This document shows, piece after piece, positions 17,023-26,021 of a stretch of 64,000 nucleotides of DNA. Both the position numbers and the translations under genes were made by a program. A model generated the notes under the pieces. That model saw only the letters and a list, made by a program, of their open reading frames with translations, did no database searches and was not told the DNA's origin. The stretch lies in NCBI GenBank assembly GCA_003990955.1, contig BIFV01000005.1, forward strand, positions 186,001 to 250,000. Reading direction: 5' to 3'. The DNA comes from Sporomusaceae bacterium FL31. GTDB lineage: Bacteria; Bacillota; Negativicutes; DSM-1736; Dendrosporobacteraceae. Position 1 is the first letter of the stretch. Every line of letters starts with the position of its first letter.

Positions 17023-18501
17023 TCAAAGTTCAATAATTTTTGTTGCAATATTTTTGCAAAATTCAGTGTCATGCTCAACGAACAGAATAGTTGGTGAGTA
17101 TTGCAACAACAGCTCTTCGATTTGCAGGCGGGAAATGACATCAATAAAATTCAGTGGTTCATCCCAGATATGCAAATGAGCTTTGTCACAAAGACTTTTA
17201 GCGATCAGGACTTTCTTCTTTTGTCCACCACTGAAATCCAACATATCCTTTTCAAATTGAACTCTTGAAAAGTCCAGTTTTCTTAAAATAGCCTTAAACA
17301 GGCTTTCATCAATATTGTGTTCTGCAGCATAATCAGTTAAATTACCCCGAAGATATGAGGTATCCTGCGAAACATAGGAGATTTTAAGCTGACTGGCTTT
17401 TCTAAAAGAGCCTGTATAAGTGATATTTTCTCCATCAATCAACTTAATAAGACTCGACTTCCCTGAACCATTTTTGCCCCACAGCGCCACTCTTTCACCC
17501 TGCTCAATAGTAAAGCTTACACGTTCACAAGCTGTCTTTTCACCATAGAATATCGATACATTCTCAAGCTCGATAAGGCGGTCCGCATGAAAGTTAAGTT
17601 GGGAAATTTTCAACCGCTCAGAGCTTTCAATATTTTTGAGCAGCTTCGCCTTGTCCTCACTCGCTGATTGCTGTCTTACTTCGATTGCTTTAGAACGTTT
17701 CATCATTTTCTCAGCCTTATGACCTAGATAGCCCCTATCGGGTCTTAACCCTGAGTTACGCGTTCCCAGCTTTGTTTTTTCCACCTTCTCTGACCACTCC
17801 GATGTCCGTTTTGCGGCGGTTGACAAGCGGGTAATATCTTTGCGAAGTTTTTCATTTTCTGCAAGCTCAAAATTGTCCTGCATTTTTTTGTTTTCCCACC
17901 AAGAAGAAAAGTTTCCTTTCTGAATTTCAATATTTGTTTTGTTAATGGAAAGAATGTGATCAACACAGTTATCAAGAAAGGCTCTATCGTGAGAAACCAA
18001 AATAAAACCGCGTTTAGCTTTGAGATAGTCACTGACATTTTTTCTTGCACTCATATCAAGATGGTTGGTCGGCTCATCAATCAGCAAGAAACTATTTTCC
18101 TTAAGGAACAACGTCGCCAGCAATACCTTAGTTTGTTCTCCATTAGAAAGAGTTTCAAAAGGACGATATAAGACATCCTCTGACACTTGCAGCAAGAATA
18201 ACTCACGCAGCACTTGCCAATGAAGATAGTCTGGATAGATATGCTCAATAACCTCAATGGTGTTATCCCCGGGGTTAGTCACCTTGAACGGAAAATATTC
18301 AAAATTTACTTTTGCCGAAATCGAACCACTGAAATCATATTTGCCAAGCAGTAGGTTAAGAAAGGTAGTCTTACCTCTGCCATTTCTTCCTGTAAAGCCT
18401 AATTTCCAATCTGTATCAATCTGAAAACTCACGTTTTCAAAGATGTTATCATAACTGCCGTCATAGCTAAAAGTTAATTTTGTTACGTTTATTAAAGACA
18501 T
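17023..18501 (-). CDS. Lsa-type ABC-F ribosomal protection protein (antibiotic resistance family)
   Basis: A 492-residue soluble twin-ATPase close in length to Lsa(A). Domain 1 has Walker A GRNGRGKTT, signature LSNGEQ and Walker B LLIDEPTNHLD. A charged interdomain linker runs through about residues 190-290 (KEN-rich, with RTSEWSEKVEKTK). Domain 2 has Walker A GKNGSGKSS, signature FSGGQKKK and Walker B LHIWDEPLNFID. Antibiotic-resistance ABC-F proteins bind the ribosome E site and dislodge lincosamides, streptogramin A or pleuromutilins; the exact spectrum cannot be read here. No membrane segments exist. AGGAGG lies nine bases before ATG 18501. Expression is probably controlled by the leader attenuator at 18529-18777. 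Confidence 0.88.
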   Translation of the reverse strand: MSLINVTKLTFSYDGSYDNIFENVSFQIDTDWKLGFTGRNGRGKTTFLNLLLGKYDFSGSISAKVNFEYFPFKVTNPGDNTIEVIEHIYPDYLHWQVLRELFLLQVSEDVLYRPFETLSNGEQTKVLLATLFLKENSFLLIDEPTNHLDMSARKNVSDYLKAKRGFILVSHDRAFLDNCVDHILSINKTNIEIQKGNFSSWWENKKMQDNFELAENEKLRKDITRLSTAAKRTSEWSEKVEKTKLGTRNSGLRPDRGYLGHKAEKMMKRSKAIEVRQQSASEDKAKLLKNIESSERLKISQLNFHADRLIELENVSIFYGEKTACERVSFTIEQGERVALWGKNGSGKSSLIKLIDGENITYTGSFRKASQLKISYVSQDTSYLRGNLTDYAAEHNIDESLFKAILRKLDFSRVQFEKDMLDFSGGQKKKVLIAKSLCDKAHLHIWDEPLNFIDVISRLQIEELLLQYSPTILFVEHDTEFCKNIATKIIEL

Positions 18502-18528
18502 CCGATCAATCCTCCTGTATAAAAATAT

Positions 18529-18558
18529 GAGCTGCAAGAAAGTACTTTCTTGCAGCTC
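18529..18558 (-). terminator. Attenuator terminator hairpin of the ABC-F gene
   Basis: Arms of 15 bp (minus-strand GAGCTGCAAGAAAGT then ACTTTCTTGCAGCTC) are followed by ATATTTTTAT and then at once by the gene's AGGAGG site. Its position between promoter and gene is that of a regulated terminator. Its core GCAAGAAAGT/ACTTTCTTGC occurs again at 18630-18640 and 18700-18710, which allows alternative pairings. Confidence 0.8.
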
Positions 18559-18696
18559 ATCAATACAGCAAAGCCAAGCCCAATCATTGGGCACGACAAG
18601 GATATATTCGGTGAGTGAAAAGAATGAGTAACTTTCTTGCATAAGCACAACAAAACAAGAGGCATTCCACGCCCAACATTTTATTATGCTGATCAA

Positions 18697-18717
18697 TTAG
18701 CAAGAAAGTTTTAACAT
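18697..18717 (-). CDS. Leader peptide of the ABC-F attenuator (6 residues, MLKLSC)
   Basis: A seven-codon frame ATG TTA AAA CTT TCT TGC TAA lies 37-57 bases inside the transcript start region, with GGAG eight bases upstream. Codons 3-6 lie exactly on the first copy of AACTTTCTTGC, so a ribosome stalled here would mask that arm. Leader-peptide control is known for several antibiotic-resistance ABC-F and erm genes; that this frame is translated is inferred. Confidence 0.6.
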   Translation of the reverse strand: MLKLSC

Positions 18718-18748
18718 CTTTTCAACTCCAATCGTTTTTGTTAAGAAT

Positions 18749-18777
18749 ACTATATCATTCTGCATCTCAAAATTCAA
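18749..18777 (-). promoter_or_regulatory. Promoter of the ABC-F leader
   Basis: On the minus strand TTGAAT (18772-18777) and TATAGT (18749-18754) are 17 bases apart, about 20 bases upstream of the leader ribosome site. Confidence 0.7.
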
Positions 18778-18823
18778 CAATCAAAACCTACCAGCCCGAG
18801 ATGGCACATTTTATATACTGATA

Positions 18824-20818
18824 TCACATTTGCTTCTTGTTACGGAACTGAACAGGAGTCATTCCAAACTTTTTCTTAAATAATCTGTTGAAATGTTCCA
18901 CATTAGGATAACCTACACTCTCCGCGATATTTTCAACTGTCGTACTTCCATTTTTCAAAAGAATACAAGCCTTTTTCATCCGGACATTCCTAACAGACTC
19001 ACCAAATGTTTCGCCTGTCTTTTCCTTGATGTATTTAGATAGATAAGGGGATGACAGATGCATTTGTTCTGCCAGTTCCTCTAAAGTAACCGTTAAATAG
19101 TTTGTTTGGATATAATTCATGATTTCATTGATTCTTTCATCCCTGCATTGACTATCGCCCTGAATTTCATTTAGTTTATTGACAGCAACGACCAGGGCAT
19201 CAATCGAAGATTGAATAATGTCATTGTCAATTCCAACTCCCCAGTATACTTTGTTATTGCAGCTAACGCCAATATAGGAAACGGCCTTGGAGGACGAACC
19301 TTTGGAAAGCGCATGCTCTTCATAGACTGCTAACTCATAATGAATGCCAAAGTATTGCTTGATCGCATTGCTAACAGCATCCAAGCGTCCATTACCATTT
19401 CCCACAATTGTTTTAATCTTTCCAGTATGACATATGCTGACTTGTGCCATAATACCGTCAACCTGTTTAAATCGGTAGTCTACGATATGAAAACAAGGAG
19501 TATTCTCTACATACTTATCTTCGAAAATTTGGTATACCCACTGCGGCGATAATTCCTTATGTTCCCTGTCAGAGACTTCTTTTACAGTATAGCCGACTTC
19601 CTCTTGCATCTTGGCAGGAATAGTCATTCCATAGTTCTGCTTCAGGATATAACTAATACCGCCTTTTCCAGACTGACTGTTAATTCTGATGACATCTGAT
19701 TCGTATTCCCGCCCGACATCCTTAGGATCAATAGGAAGGTATGGTACTGACCATATCTCGGTTTTCTTCTCTTTTCTGTAATTTATGCCCTTGGCAATCG
19801 CGTCTTGATGCGATCCCGAAAACGCAGTAAATACTAGTTCACCTGCATATGGCTGGCGGGCATGCACCTGCATTCTGGTTAACCGCTCATATTTTTGGCA
19901 TATTTCCGGCATATTGCTAAAGTCAAGCTGAGGATTAACCCCATGGGAAAACATGTTCATGGCCAGCGTGATGATGTCGACATTTCCGGTTCTCTCGCCA
20001 TTGCCAAATAAAGTGCCTTCAATTCGCTCAGCACCTGCAAGCATTCCCAATTCGGCATCACAGACACCAGCCCCCCTGTCATTATGAGGATGCAGACACA
20101 GTACAACGGCATTTCTGTACTTTAAATTCTTACTCATGAATTCCACTTGACTTGCAAATACATGCGGCATCGCATTTTCTACTGTTGTTGGCAAATTAAT
20201 GATTGCTTTATGATCAGGAGTCGGCTTCCATACATCAAGTACCGCATTACAAATTTCGAGTGCATAATCTACTTCGGTGCCAGGAAAACTTTCCGGACTG
20301 TATTGGAACGAAAATTTGCCTGTTGTCTCTGCGGCAAGCTTCTGCAATAATTTTGCACCATCAACAGCAATCTGCTTAATTTCTTCTTTGCTTTTTCTAA
20401 ATACCTGCTCCCGCTGAGCAACAGATGTAGAATTATACAAATGAATTACCGCATGCGGAGCCCCCTTAACCGCTTCAAATGTTCTTTGAATAATATGTTC
20501 GCGGGCTTGTGTCAGCACCTGTATGGTTACATCTTTAGGGATCATGTTTTTCTCAATTAACGTCCTGATAAAGTTATATTCCGTATCTGATGCCGCTGGG
20601 AAGCCCACCTCAATTTCCTTAAAACCAATATCCAACAGCATCTGAAAGAATTCCAGCTTTTCTTCAAGGCTCATAGGTTCGATCAGTGCCTGATTGCCAT
20701 CTCTTAAATCAACACTGCACCAGATTGGCGGTTTATCAATGTGATCTTTCTTAACCCAATCATAAGATACCTCAGGCGGCATAAAGTATGCCCTCTGATA
20801 GTTTTTGAAGTTTTCCAT
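18824..20818 (-). CDS. leuA: 2-isopropylmalate synthase fused to a C-terminal AraC-type helix-turn-helix
   Basis: A 664-residue fusion. Residues 1 to about 555 are a full type-2 (yeast-like) LeuA, which makes 2-isopropylmalate from acetyl-CoA and 2-ketoisovalerate: [15 protein letters not shown] begins the HMGL-like barrel, [11 protein letters not shown] carries the metal histidines, and the leucine-binding C-terminal domain ([20 protein letters not shown]) is present. From about residue 565 an AraC/XylS DNA-binding domain follows ([19 protein letters not shown], then [20 protein letters not shown]). The frame is continuous. ATG 20818 follows GGAGGATATA; the longer frame upstream only reads through the T-box leader. 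Whether the DNA-binding part is active is unknown. Confidence 0.9.
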   Translation of the reverse strand: MENFKNYQRAYFMPPEVSYDWVKKDHIDKPPIWCSVDLRDGNQALIEPMSLEEKLEFFQMLLDIGFKEIEVGFPAASDTEYNFIRTLIEKNMIPKDVTIQVLTQAREHIIQRTFEAVKGAPHAVIHLYNSTSVAQREQVFRKSKEEIKQIAVDGAKLLQKLAAETTGKFSFQYSPESFPGTEVDYALEICNAVLDVWKPTPDHKAIINLPTTVENAMPHVFASQVEFMSKNLKYRNAVVLCLHPHNDRGAGVCDAELGMLAGAERIEGTLFGNGERTGNVDIITLAMNMFSHGVNPQLDFSNMPEICQKYERLTRMQVHARQPYAGELVFTAFSGSHQDAIAKGINYRKEKKTEIWSVPYLPIDPKDVGREYESDVIRINSQSGKGGISYILKQNYGMTIPAKMQEEVGYTVKEVSDREHKELSPQWVYQIFEDKYVENTPCFHIVDYRFKQVDGIMAQVSICHTGKIKTIVGNGNGRLDAVSNAIKQYFGIHYELAVYEEHALSKGSSSKAVSYIGVSCNNKVYWGVGIDNDIIQSSIDALVVAVNKLNEIQGDSQCRDERINEIMNYIQTNYLTVTLEELAEQMHLSSPYLSKYIKEKTGETFGESVRNVRMKKACILLKNGSTTVENIAESVGYPNVEHFNRLFKKKFGMTPVQFRNKKQM

Positions 20819-20847
20819 TATATCCTCCATTCTGATACCCCATAAGC

Positions 20848-21108
20848 AAAAAGTCTTCCGTCCCATAATTCGTAAAAAAACGGAATTATAGAGACGAAAG
20901 ACAAAGCTCTCGCGGTACCACTCTATTTCATGATCAACATACACTCATCAGCACTTTAATGCCTATCCCGATAACGAGGGAATCCGTCATGGCCTACTCT
21001 ATTTCAGCCAGAAGCTCCAAGGCGAGTTCACTGCATTGTTCATACTGTTTCGCATCATCCAACAGCTTTCTGAAATTACGTTGCAGCTACTATTCCTTCT
21101 CACAGCCT
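20848..21108 (-). promoter_or_regulatory. T-box leader, predicted tRNA-Leu specific, controlling leuA
   Basis: On the minus strand the T-box sequence AGAGTGGTACCGCG (20911-20924) precedes a terminator hairpin at 20848-20902 (GTCTTTCGTCTC/GGGACGGAAGAC arms, then TTTTT). About 100-180 bases upstream lie stem-I elements: GAGAAGGAATAGTA, AGAAAGCTG, a GATGCGAA loop, and a specifier region GAACTCGCCTTGGAGC where CTC would be the leucine codon. Uncharged tRNA-Leu should stabilise the antiterminator and turn leuA on. The outer stem-I boundary is approximate. Confidence 0.88.
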
Positions 21109-21375
21109 TTATTACATTATTGATAAATTACCATTCATTACAGTCATGTTACACTTCGATATTCACGTGTATCTTCATTCATACTATCATAGTTTTTCGG
21201 TATTGCGCAGTGATAAATTTAATCAGTTTTATTGATCTTTTTTAATTAAATTATATTAGCCGCTTTATTCCTATATGTTAAAACATACTTATATTTTTAT
21301 ACCGACATACTCTACGGTTCGTTTATTGAATGTATTGTTAATGTATTTTAAACTAAATTCTGTGAGGTGACACGA

Positions 21376-21960
21376 ATGGACTGCAATAAAATCGGCAAAT
21401 TAATCTATCATTTACGAAAAGAAAAAGATATGACTCAAAAGCAATTAGCTGATTTAATGAATATCAGCGATAAAACAATTAGTAAATGGGAGCGCGGCCT
21501 CGGATGTCCTGATGTATCCCTGCTCCCGGAATTGTCACAAATCCTTGGAGTCAATATTGAAGAAATCCTATTAGGCAAAATTGAGCTCAATGAAATGATT
21601 GGAGGAAATATGAAAAAGCTTAGATTTTATGTCTGCCCGCAATGTAACAATCTTATGACAGCAACAGGAGATGCTCATATCTCATGTTGCGGAAAGCGAT
21701 TAGAAGCATTAGTGCCAGAAAAAGCGAACGAGCAGCATTTACTAAATCTAGAACCCGTAGAAGATGAATTCTATGTTTCATCCTCTCATGAAATGAGAAA
21801 AGAACATTATATCTCATTTGTGGCTTATGTCACAGGAGATAAAGTGTTTATTGTAAAGCAATACCCTGAATGGAATATGCAATTTCGTTTTCATAAGTTA
21901 GGGCACGGTAAACTATATTGGCATTGTTCAAATCACGGGCTATTTTATCAATTGATTTAA
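21376..21960 (+). CDS. XRE helix-turn-helix regulator fused to a desulfoferrodoxin (superoxide reductase) module
   Basis: A 194-residue fusion. Residues 5-65 are an XRE DNA-binding domain (MTQKQLADLMNISDKTISKWERG). Residues 84-108 look like a desulforedoxin centre with Cys87, Cys90, Cys104 and Cys105 (CPQC...SCCG). Residues 120-190 follow the superoxide-reductase domain: His121, His138, His144, Cys184 and His187 match the five iron ligands in order, within SSHEMRKEHYI and WHCSNHG. All nine ligands of a two-iron desulfoferrodoxin seem present. It could be a redox-sensing repressor or a bifunctional enzyme. ATG 21376 has GAGGTG seven bases upstream. It stands alone, convergent with the chemotaxis-like gene. 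Confidence 0.8.
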   Translation: MDCNKIGKLIYHLRKEKDMTQKQLADLMNISDKTISKWERGLGCPDVSLLPELSQILGVNIEEILLGKIELNEMIGGNMKKLRFYVCPQCNNLMTATGDAHISCCGKRLEALVPEKANEQHLLNLEPVEDEFYVSSSHEMRKEHYISFVAYVTGDKVFIVKQYPEWNMQFRFHKLGHGKLYWHCSNHGLFYQLI

Positions 21961-21967
21961 TGACGTA

Positions 21968-22024
21968 AAAATACCAAGGAATAAAGTTGATGATGCTGGC
22001 AACAACTTCAATTCCTTGGTATTT
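21968..22024. terminator. Bidirectional terminator
   Basis: Long arms AAATACCAAGGAAT and ATTCCTTGGTATTT (with an extra AAGTTG/CAACTT inner stem) separate the convergent genes ending at 21960 and 22114. Confidence 0.88.
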
Positions 22025-22113
22025 CCTATGTTTAAAATAAATCATCCTCGCAGCAGAAGATGGCATTTTGCCATTTACACACTATCGCTAGCTTTTCTAC
22101 TATACGAATCTCT

Positions 22114-22980
22114 TTAGGCAACAGTATTTTCTTCATTGTGTGCCATTTGTAAAAGTTTTGCGCCAACTTCTTTCAATGCCATGACCATTTCGGTAATCGA
22201 TTGTGTTGCTTTAGCTTGTTCTTGGGTAATGCCAGCTGTCTGTTGTGTATGCCCAATAACTTTTTCCATAGACACTCTTAAATTGTCAAGAGTAGTCTTA
22301 ATATCTTTGGCTGACTGATTGCTCTCAGCCGAAAGTTTGCGAACCTCTTCAGCCACTACCGCAAATCCTCTGCCCTGTTCCCCTGCTCTAGCTGCTTCAA
22401 TAGCGGCATTAAGACCTAGCAGGTTGGTCTGGCTAGCAATTTGCTGGATGACAGCAATAATACCATTGGTGTTATTAACATCCGACGATACTTGATTGGA
22501 TAAGACAGCAACTCCCTGCATCGTCGCCATCAAGTTCTCCTGAGAAGCATTCAACTCTTCGATGGTTGCCGCAATCGTAGTAATGGAATCAGTCACTTGC
22601 TGTGCTTGTTCTCGTAACAGACCTGCACGTTCCGCTTCTTGCAGCTCCTTTCGGATAATACCTGCAGCAATTTTTGCGATCGGTTTCGTAATTACAGGAT
22701 CGCCGCCTATACCAAAACTGCCAATCCATTCATGATTATACACAATGGGCAAGTTAACGCCCATTTTCATAGTACCACCTGAACGTTCCTCATCCTCAGC
22801 AGTCACAACAAACTGCTCCGCTTTTTCTCTGATCATCTTTTGAGCCCCTTGATGGCTGCTGCCCACTCTGGAAGCAACTTTTGCAGCAACAATTGTCCCC
22901 AACTTGTCACATACAATTGTATACAACCCAGTTTCGTCAAAAATAAAGTCCACAATTTTATTGGCTATGTTCTTGTCCAA
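22114..22980 (-). CDS. Soluble methyl-accepting chemotaxis-type transducer
   Basis: A 288-residue cytoplasmic transducer with no membrane segment. The N-terminal ~115 residues ([39 protein letters not shown]) resemble the sugar-diacid-recognition (CdaR-like) sensor found in similar Negativicute proteins. The rest is a short MCP signalling helical hairpin with the conserved tip region [20 protein letters not shown] and [16 protein letters not shown]. It should signal to CheA/CheW, or to a non-motility relay, in response to an internal ligand. The signalling domain is shorter than in classical receptors. The 286 bases upstream (22981-23266) are AT-rich and hold nothing else I can identify. Confidence 0.85.
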   Translation of the reverse strand: MDKNIANKIVDFIFDETGLYTIVCDKLGTIVAAKVASRVGSSHQGAQKMIREKAEQFVVTAEDEERSGGTMKMGVNLPIVYNHEWIGSFGIGGDPVITKPIAKIAAGIIRKELQEAERAGLLREQAQQVTDSITTIAATIEELNASQENLMATMQGVAVLSNQVSSDVNNTNGIIAVIQQIASQTNLLGLNAAIEAARAGEQGRGFAVVAEEVRKLSAESNQSAKDIKTTLDNLRVSMEKVIGHTQQTAGITQEQAKATQSITEMVMALKEVGAKLLQMAHNEENTVA

Positions 22981-23266
22981 CGTATCGTCTCCTTTGAATT
23001 TCTTCCATAATATCTAGTGCTCGCAGATGAATTTTCGAAAATTATAATAAATTTTACAATTATTTTTCGACATTTTTCCTGCTATTCCCTCTAAAATCAC
23101 CCTGTAATTTTGCAAAAAAACAAAATATTCGCACTAAAACTCTTTCATAATCAAATTCTAAGCATAACGCCAACCAACTATTGAGCTTATTGCTATGGTC
23201 TGTTTATTAATCCGCTGCCAAATAAGCTGAAAGTTAACCACGAAAAAAAGAATATGATAAAACACA

Positions 23267-23291
23267 AAAGAGCACCTTCTCGGTGCTCTTT
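23267..23291 (-). terminator. Terminator of the MurNAc operon
   Basis: AAAGAGCACC and GGTGCTCTTT arms with a 5-base loop, followed on the minus strand by TTTTGTGTTTT, 38 bases after the nagA stop. Confidence 0.9.
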
Positions 23292-23328
23292 AAATGACAT
23301 CATCTATTCAATACTCGCATCGGTTCTT

Positions 23329-24513
23329 TTATTTCCCCGCACTGCGCTCGACGGCTAATTCTCCCTTAACCCATACCTGCTTTACAGTCAGCTTCGAGCT
23401 TAGCCGCACGAAGGTGGCCTCTTTTCCCGGTTCCAGGCTGCCCAGGCGATGGGCAATTCCTAAAGATCGGGCAGGATTGAGCGAGGCGAAACGAACGGCC
23501 TCAGGTAACGAGCGATTCAACGTCTGAACCATTGTCCGAATACCCTGCAAGAGCGGATAGGCACTGCCGGCAATGGTCCCATCTGCTAACCGGGCGATCC
23601 CATTTTTCACAGTTGTCATCAGCCCCCCCAGCTCATATTCCCCTTCCGGCATCCCCACCGAGCGCGTGCCATCAGATACAAGGGTGACTTTATCCTGAGG
23701 TTTCAGACGAAAAGCCATTTCCAGAATCGCCGGATGCACATGAACCCCATCGGCTATGAGTTCCAGTTCGATATCAGCATTGAGCAAGCCCTCAGTCATA
23801 GGGCCTGGCTTGCGATGATGAATACCAGGCATGGCATTGAACGCATGAGTGATTCGCCGTAATCCAGCTTCAGCTGCATGAGTCATGGCCAGATAGTCTG
23901 CCGCAGTATGACCGGCTGACGGAATAATGCCATGACTGTGGCAAAAAGCAATCAGCTCTGTCGTATCCAGCCGATCAACAGCAAAAGTGAGAATCCGAAT
24001 AAGGTCAGGATAGGCCTTCACCAACTGCGTCAATACCGCAACATCCCCTCCCTCAGTCGACGGCGGAATGAATTGATCAACATGAGCTCCTTTATATTCA
24101 GCAGTTAAGAAAGGACCTTCTAAATGAACGCCTAACAGCTCGGCCTGACCAGACTGGCTTGCAGCTTTGCGTCCGGCAGCAAGGCTCTTAAGAACGACAA
24201 GCAATTGTGCTACTGGGCTAGATAAGGTCGTACCAAGAAAAGCCGTGGTTCCTTCCCGTAACAAAGCCTGCCTCAGGCTAACCAAGTGATCGGCGGTGCC
24301 ATCCATGATGTCACAGCCGCCAGCCCCATGAACATGGGCATCAATGAGACCAGGGATTACAATATCACCTGAAAAATTGACACTATTGGCAGCATTATCA
24401 GCGGGGAAATTAGCGCCAAAGGCACTGATAACCCCATCTGCAATCAGCATATCACAATTGGCAGCAACGTGGTCAGGAAAAACGATGGTCGCCTGACGAA
24501 TCAATTGTTTCAA
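23329..24513 (-). CDS. nagA: N-acetylglucosamine-6-phosphate deacetylase
   Basis: A 394-residue amidohydrolase that deacetylates GlcNAc-6-P to glucosamine-6-P. Metal-site motifs are GLIDAHVHGAGG (His60, His62), HLEGPF (Glu), GHTAAD and THAFNAMPGIHHR; LVSDGTRSVG carries the catalytic aspartate. Start is TTG 24513 after GAGGAGGG. It is the last gene of the murP-mupG-murQ-crr-nagA set, which places it directly after MurQ in the pathway: MurQ yields GlcNAc-6-P and NagA passes it on towards amino-sugar metabolism. No nagB is present in the window. Confidence 0.95.
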   Translation of the reverse strand: MKQLIRQATIVFPDHVAANCDMLIADGVISAFGANFPADNAANSVNFSGDIVIPGLIDAHVHGAGGCDIMDGTADHLVSLRQALLREGTTAFLGTTLSSPVAQLLVVLKSLAAGRKAASQSGQAELLGVHLEGPFLTAEYKGAHVDQFIPPSTEGGDVAVLTQLVKAYPDLIRILTFAVDRLDTTELIAFCHSHGIIPSAGHTAADYLAMTHAAEAGLRRITHAFNAMPGIHHRKPGPMTEGLLNADIELELIADGVHVHPAILEMAFRLKPQDKVTLVSDGTRSVGMPEGEYELGGLMTTVKNGIARLADGTIAGSAYPLLQGIRTMVQTLNRSLPEAVRFASLNPARSLGIAHRLGSLEPGKEATFVRLSSKLTVKQVWVKGELAVERSAGK

Positions 24514-24559
24514 TGGTATCCCTCCTCATGAGTGCACCCACTGGTAACGAGTTGGATTG

Positions 24560-25087
24560 TTATTCAACAGGCTGAGCAACGAATAGGATGTCATTTCCCG
24601 CTGCAACATTCTGTGCTTCTGATTGCTGTTTGATTTGCCAGCAATCACTGTTCGTGATGATGACAGGAGTACACAACGCTTTGCCTGATGAACGCAAAAC
24701 ATCCAGATCCAGCTCTATAAGCGGCTGCCCTTGTTTCACCAGCTGGCCTTCCTCAACCAAGAGGTGGAATCCCTGGCCATTGAGAGTCACGGTATCAATA
24801 CCAACATGAATTAAGCACTCCAGGCCTGCTGCAGAACGCAAGCCGATGGCATGCTGAGTCGGAAAGGCAGCAACGACCTTCCCCGTGAAAGGGGCTAGTA
24901 CTTTTCTTGAAGCCGGTTCAATAGCCATTCCATCGCCAAGCATTTTTTGAGCAAAAGCAGGGTCCGGAACTTCCTCAAGGGAAATCAATCGCCCATCCAA
25001 GGGGGCGTATACAACAACGTCCTTGCCCCCAGCAGCTGAGTTCGGCTCCTTTTTATTTGAAAACCAGGTGGAGATTTTATTGAACAT
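24560..25087 (-). CDS. crr: PTS glucose-type EIIA protein
   Basis: A 175-residue IIA(Glc) domain protein. Both active histidines are visible: His79 in FPTQHAIG and the phosphorylated His94 in CLIHVGIDTV. The length and the flexible basic N-terminus (FNKISTWFSNKKEP) match free-standing Crr. ATG 25087 is six bases after AGAAGG; the longer frame upstream overlaps murQ. MurP in this operon has only IIB and IIC, so this protein most probably supplies its phosphate from HPr, and may also serve other glucose-class permeases or inducer-type regulation. Confidence 0.92.
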   Translation of the reverse strand: MFNKISTWFSNKKEPNSAAGGKDVVVYAPLDGRLISLEEVPDPAFAQKMLGDGMAIEPASRKVLAPFTGKVVAAFPTQHAIGLRSAAGLECLIHVGIDTVTLNGQGFHLLVEEGQLVKQGQPLIELDLDVLRSSGKALCTPVIITNSDCWQIKQQSEAQNVAAGNDILFVAQPVE

Positions 25088-25112
25088 AGTCATCCTTCTC
25101 TCTATCAACAAG

Positions 25113-26021
25113 TTATTTGGTTTTGCTGTGCAGTGCCAATGCCTTGGAAATAAAGTCATGACCGACCTGTAACAAACGGGAGGCCTCCTCAGCCGAAGCC
25201 CCGGACATGATCATGACAATGGCGAGTTTTGCTGAACCACTTGCGGCGTTCAGAGCTTCTTCAGCTTGGCTGGGACTGACGCCAGCAGCCAGGGCAACAA
25301 TTCGCTTGGCCCGTTCCTTTAGCTTTACGTTGGTAGTCTGTACATCGACCATTAAGTTACTATAAACTTTTCCCAAGCCAATCATGGTGGCCGTTGTCAG
25401 CATATTAAGCACCATTTTCTGGGCTGTACCCGCTTTCATCCGTGTCGATCCCATAATGACTTCGGGGCCTGTTAATACCGTTAAGCTGTGATCAGCCAGT
25501 TTGCTCATCTCCGAATCAGGACTGCAGGTCAAGGATACTGTCCGGCATCCGATTGACTTCGCGTAGCGTAAGCCACCAATGACATAGGGAGTCCGACCGC
25601 TGGCTGCAATGCCAACTATGATGTCTGATTCATTGAGTTGTTTGCTTTTTAGATCTTCCGCTGCCAGAGTATCCGAATCCTCGGCTCCTTCTACAGCCCG
25701 GAAGATGGCTTGTGTTCCTCCGGCGATTAATCCCTGCACCAATTCAGGATGGGTACCGTAAGTGGGCGGACACTCTGATGCGTCAAGAATTCCGATCCGG
25801 CCACTCGTTCCGGCACCAAGATAAAAAAGCCGCCCGCCTGCCTGAAGCGCCGTAACTATGAAGTCAACGGCTTTTGCAATATCCGGCAGAATGCGTTGAA
25901 TAGCCACCGCCACTTTTTGATCTTCCTGGTTAATCAGTTCTACAATCTCCAGACTGGATCGATTGTCAATGTCAAGGGTATCAGGATTCCGCGCTTCGGT
26001 TAATAGTTTTTCAAGATTCAT
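25113..26021 (-). CDS. murQ: N-acetylmuramic acid 6-phosphate etherase
   Basis: A 302-residue SIS-domain lyase that removes D-lactate from MurNAc-6-P to give GlcNAc-6-P. The family signature GAGTSGRIGILDASECPPTYG region is intact (the glutamate is the proposed acid-base), as are IAASGRTPYV and GSTRMKAGTAQK. The C-terminal ~60 residues form the small helical domain. ATG 26021 lies nine bases after GGAGG inside the last codons of mupG, so the two are translationally coupled; an in-frame TTG at 26027 sits too near that site. Confidence 0.95.
   Translation of the reverse strand: MNLEKLLTEARNPDTLDIDNRSSLEIVELINQEDQKVAVAIQRILPDIAKAVDFIVTALQAGGRLFYLGAGTSGRIGILDASECPPTYGTHPELVQGLIAGGTQAIFRAVEGAEDSDTLAAEDLKSKQLNESDIIVGIAASGRTPYVIGGLRYAKSIGCRTVSLTCSPDSEMSKLADHSLTVLTGPEVIMGSTRMKAGTAQKMVLNMLTTATMIGLGKVYSNLMVDVQTTNVKLKERAKRIVALAAGVSPSQAEEALNAASGSAKLAIVMIMSGASAEEASRLLQVGHDFISKALALHSKTK

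Noticed and set aside
18584..18679. 31-codon frame in the ABC-F leader (MLGVECLLFCC...) as the regulatory leader peptide
   Set aside because: It lacks a ribosome site, whereas the six-codon frame at 18697-18717 has one and covers the first pairing segment. It remains a second candidate.
18502..18696. 65-residue N-terminal extension of the ABC-F protein
   Set aside because: It reads through the attenuator hairpin and the ribosome site; ABC-F proteins start at MSLINVTKL-like sequence.
20819..20944. 42-residue N-terminal extension of the LeuA fusion
   Set aside because: It translates the T-box antiterminator and terminator; a perfect ribosome site precedes ATG 20818.
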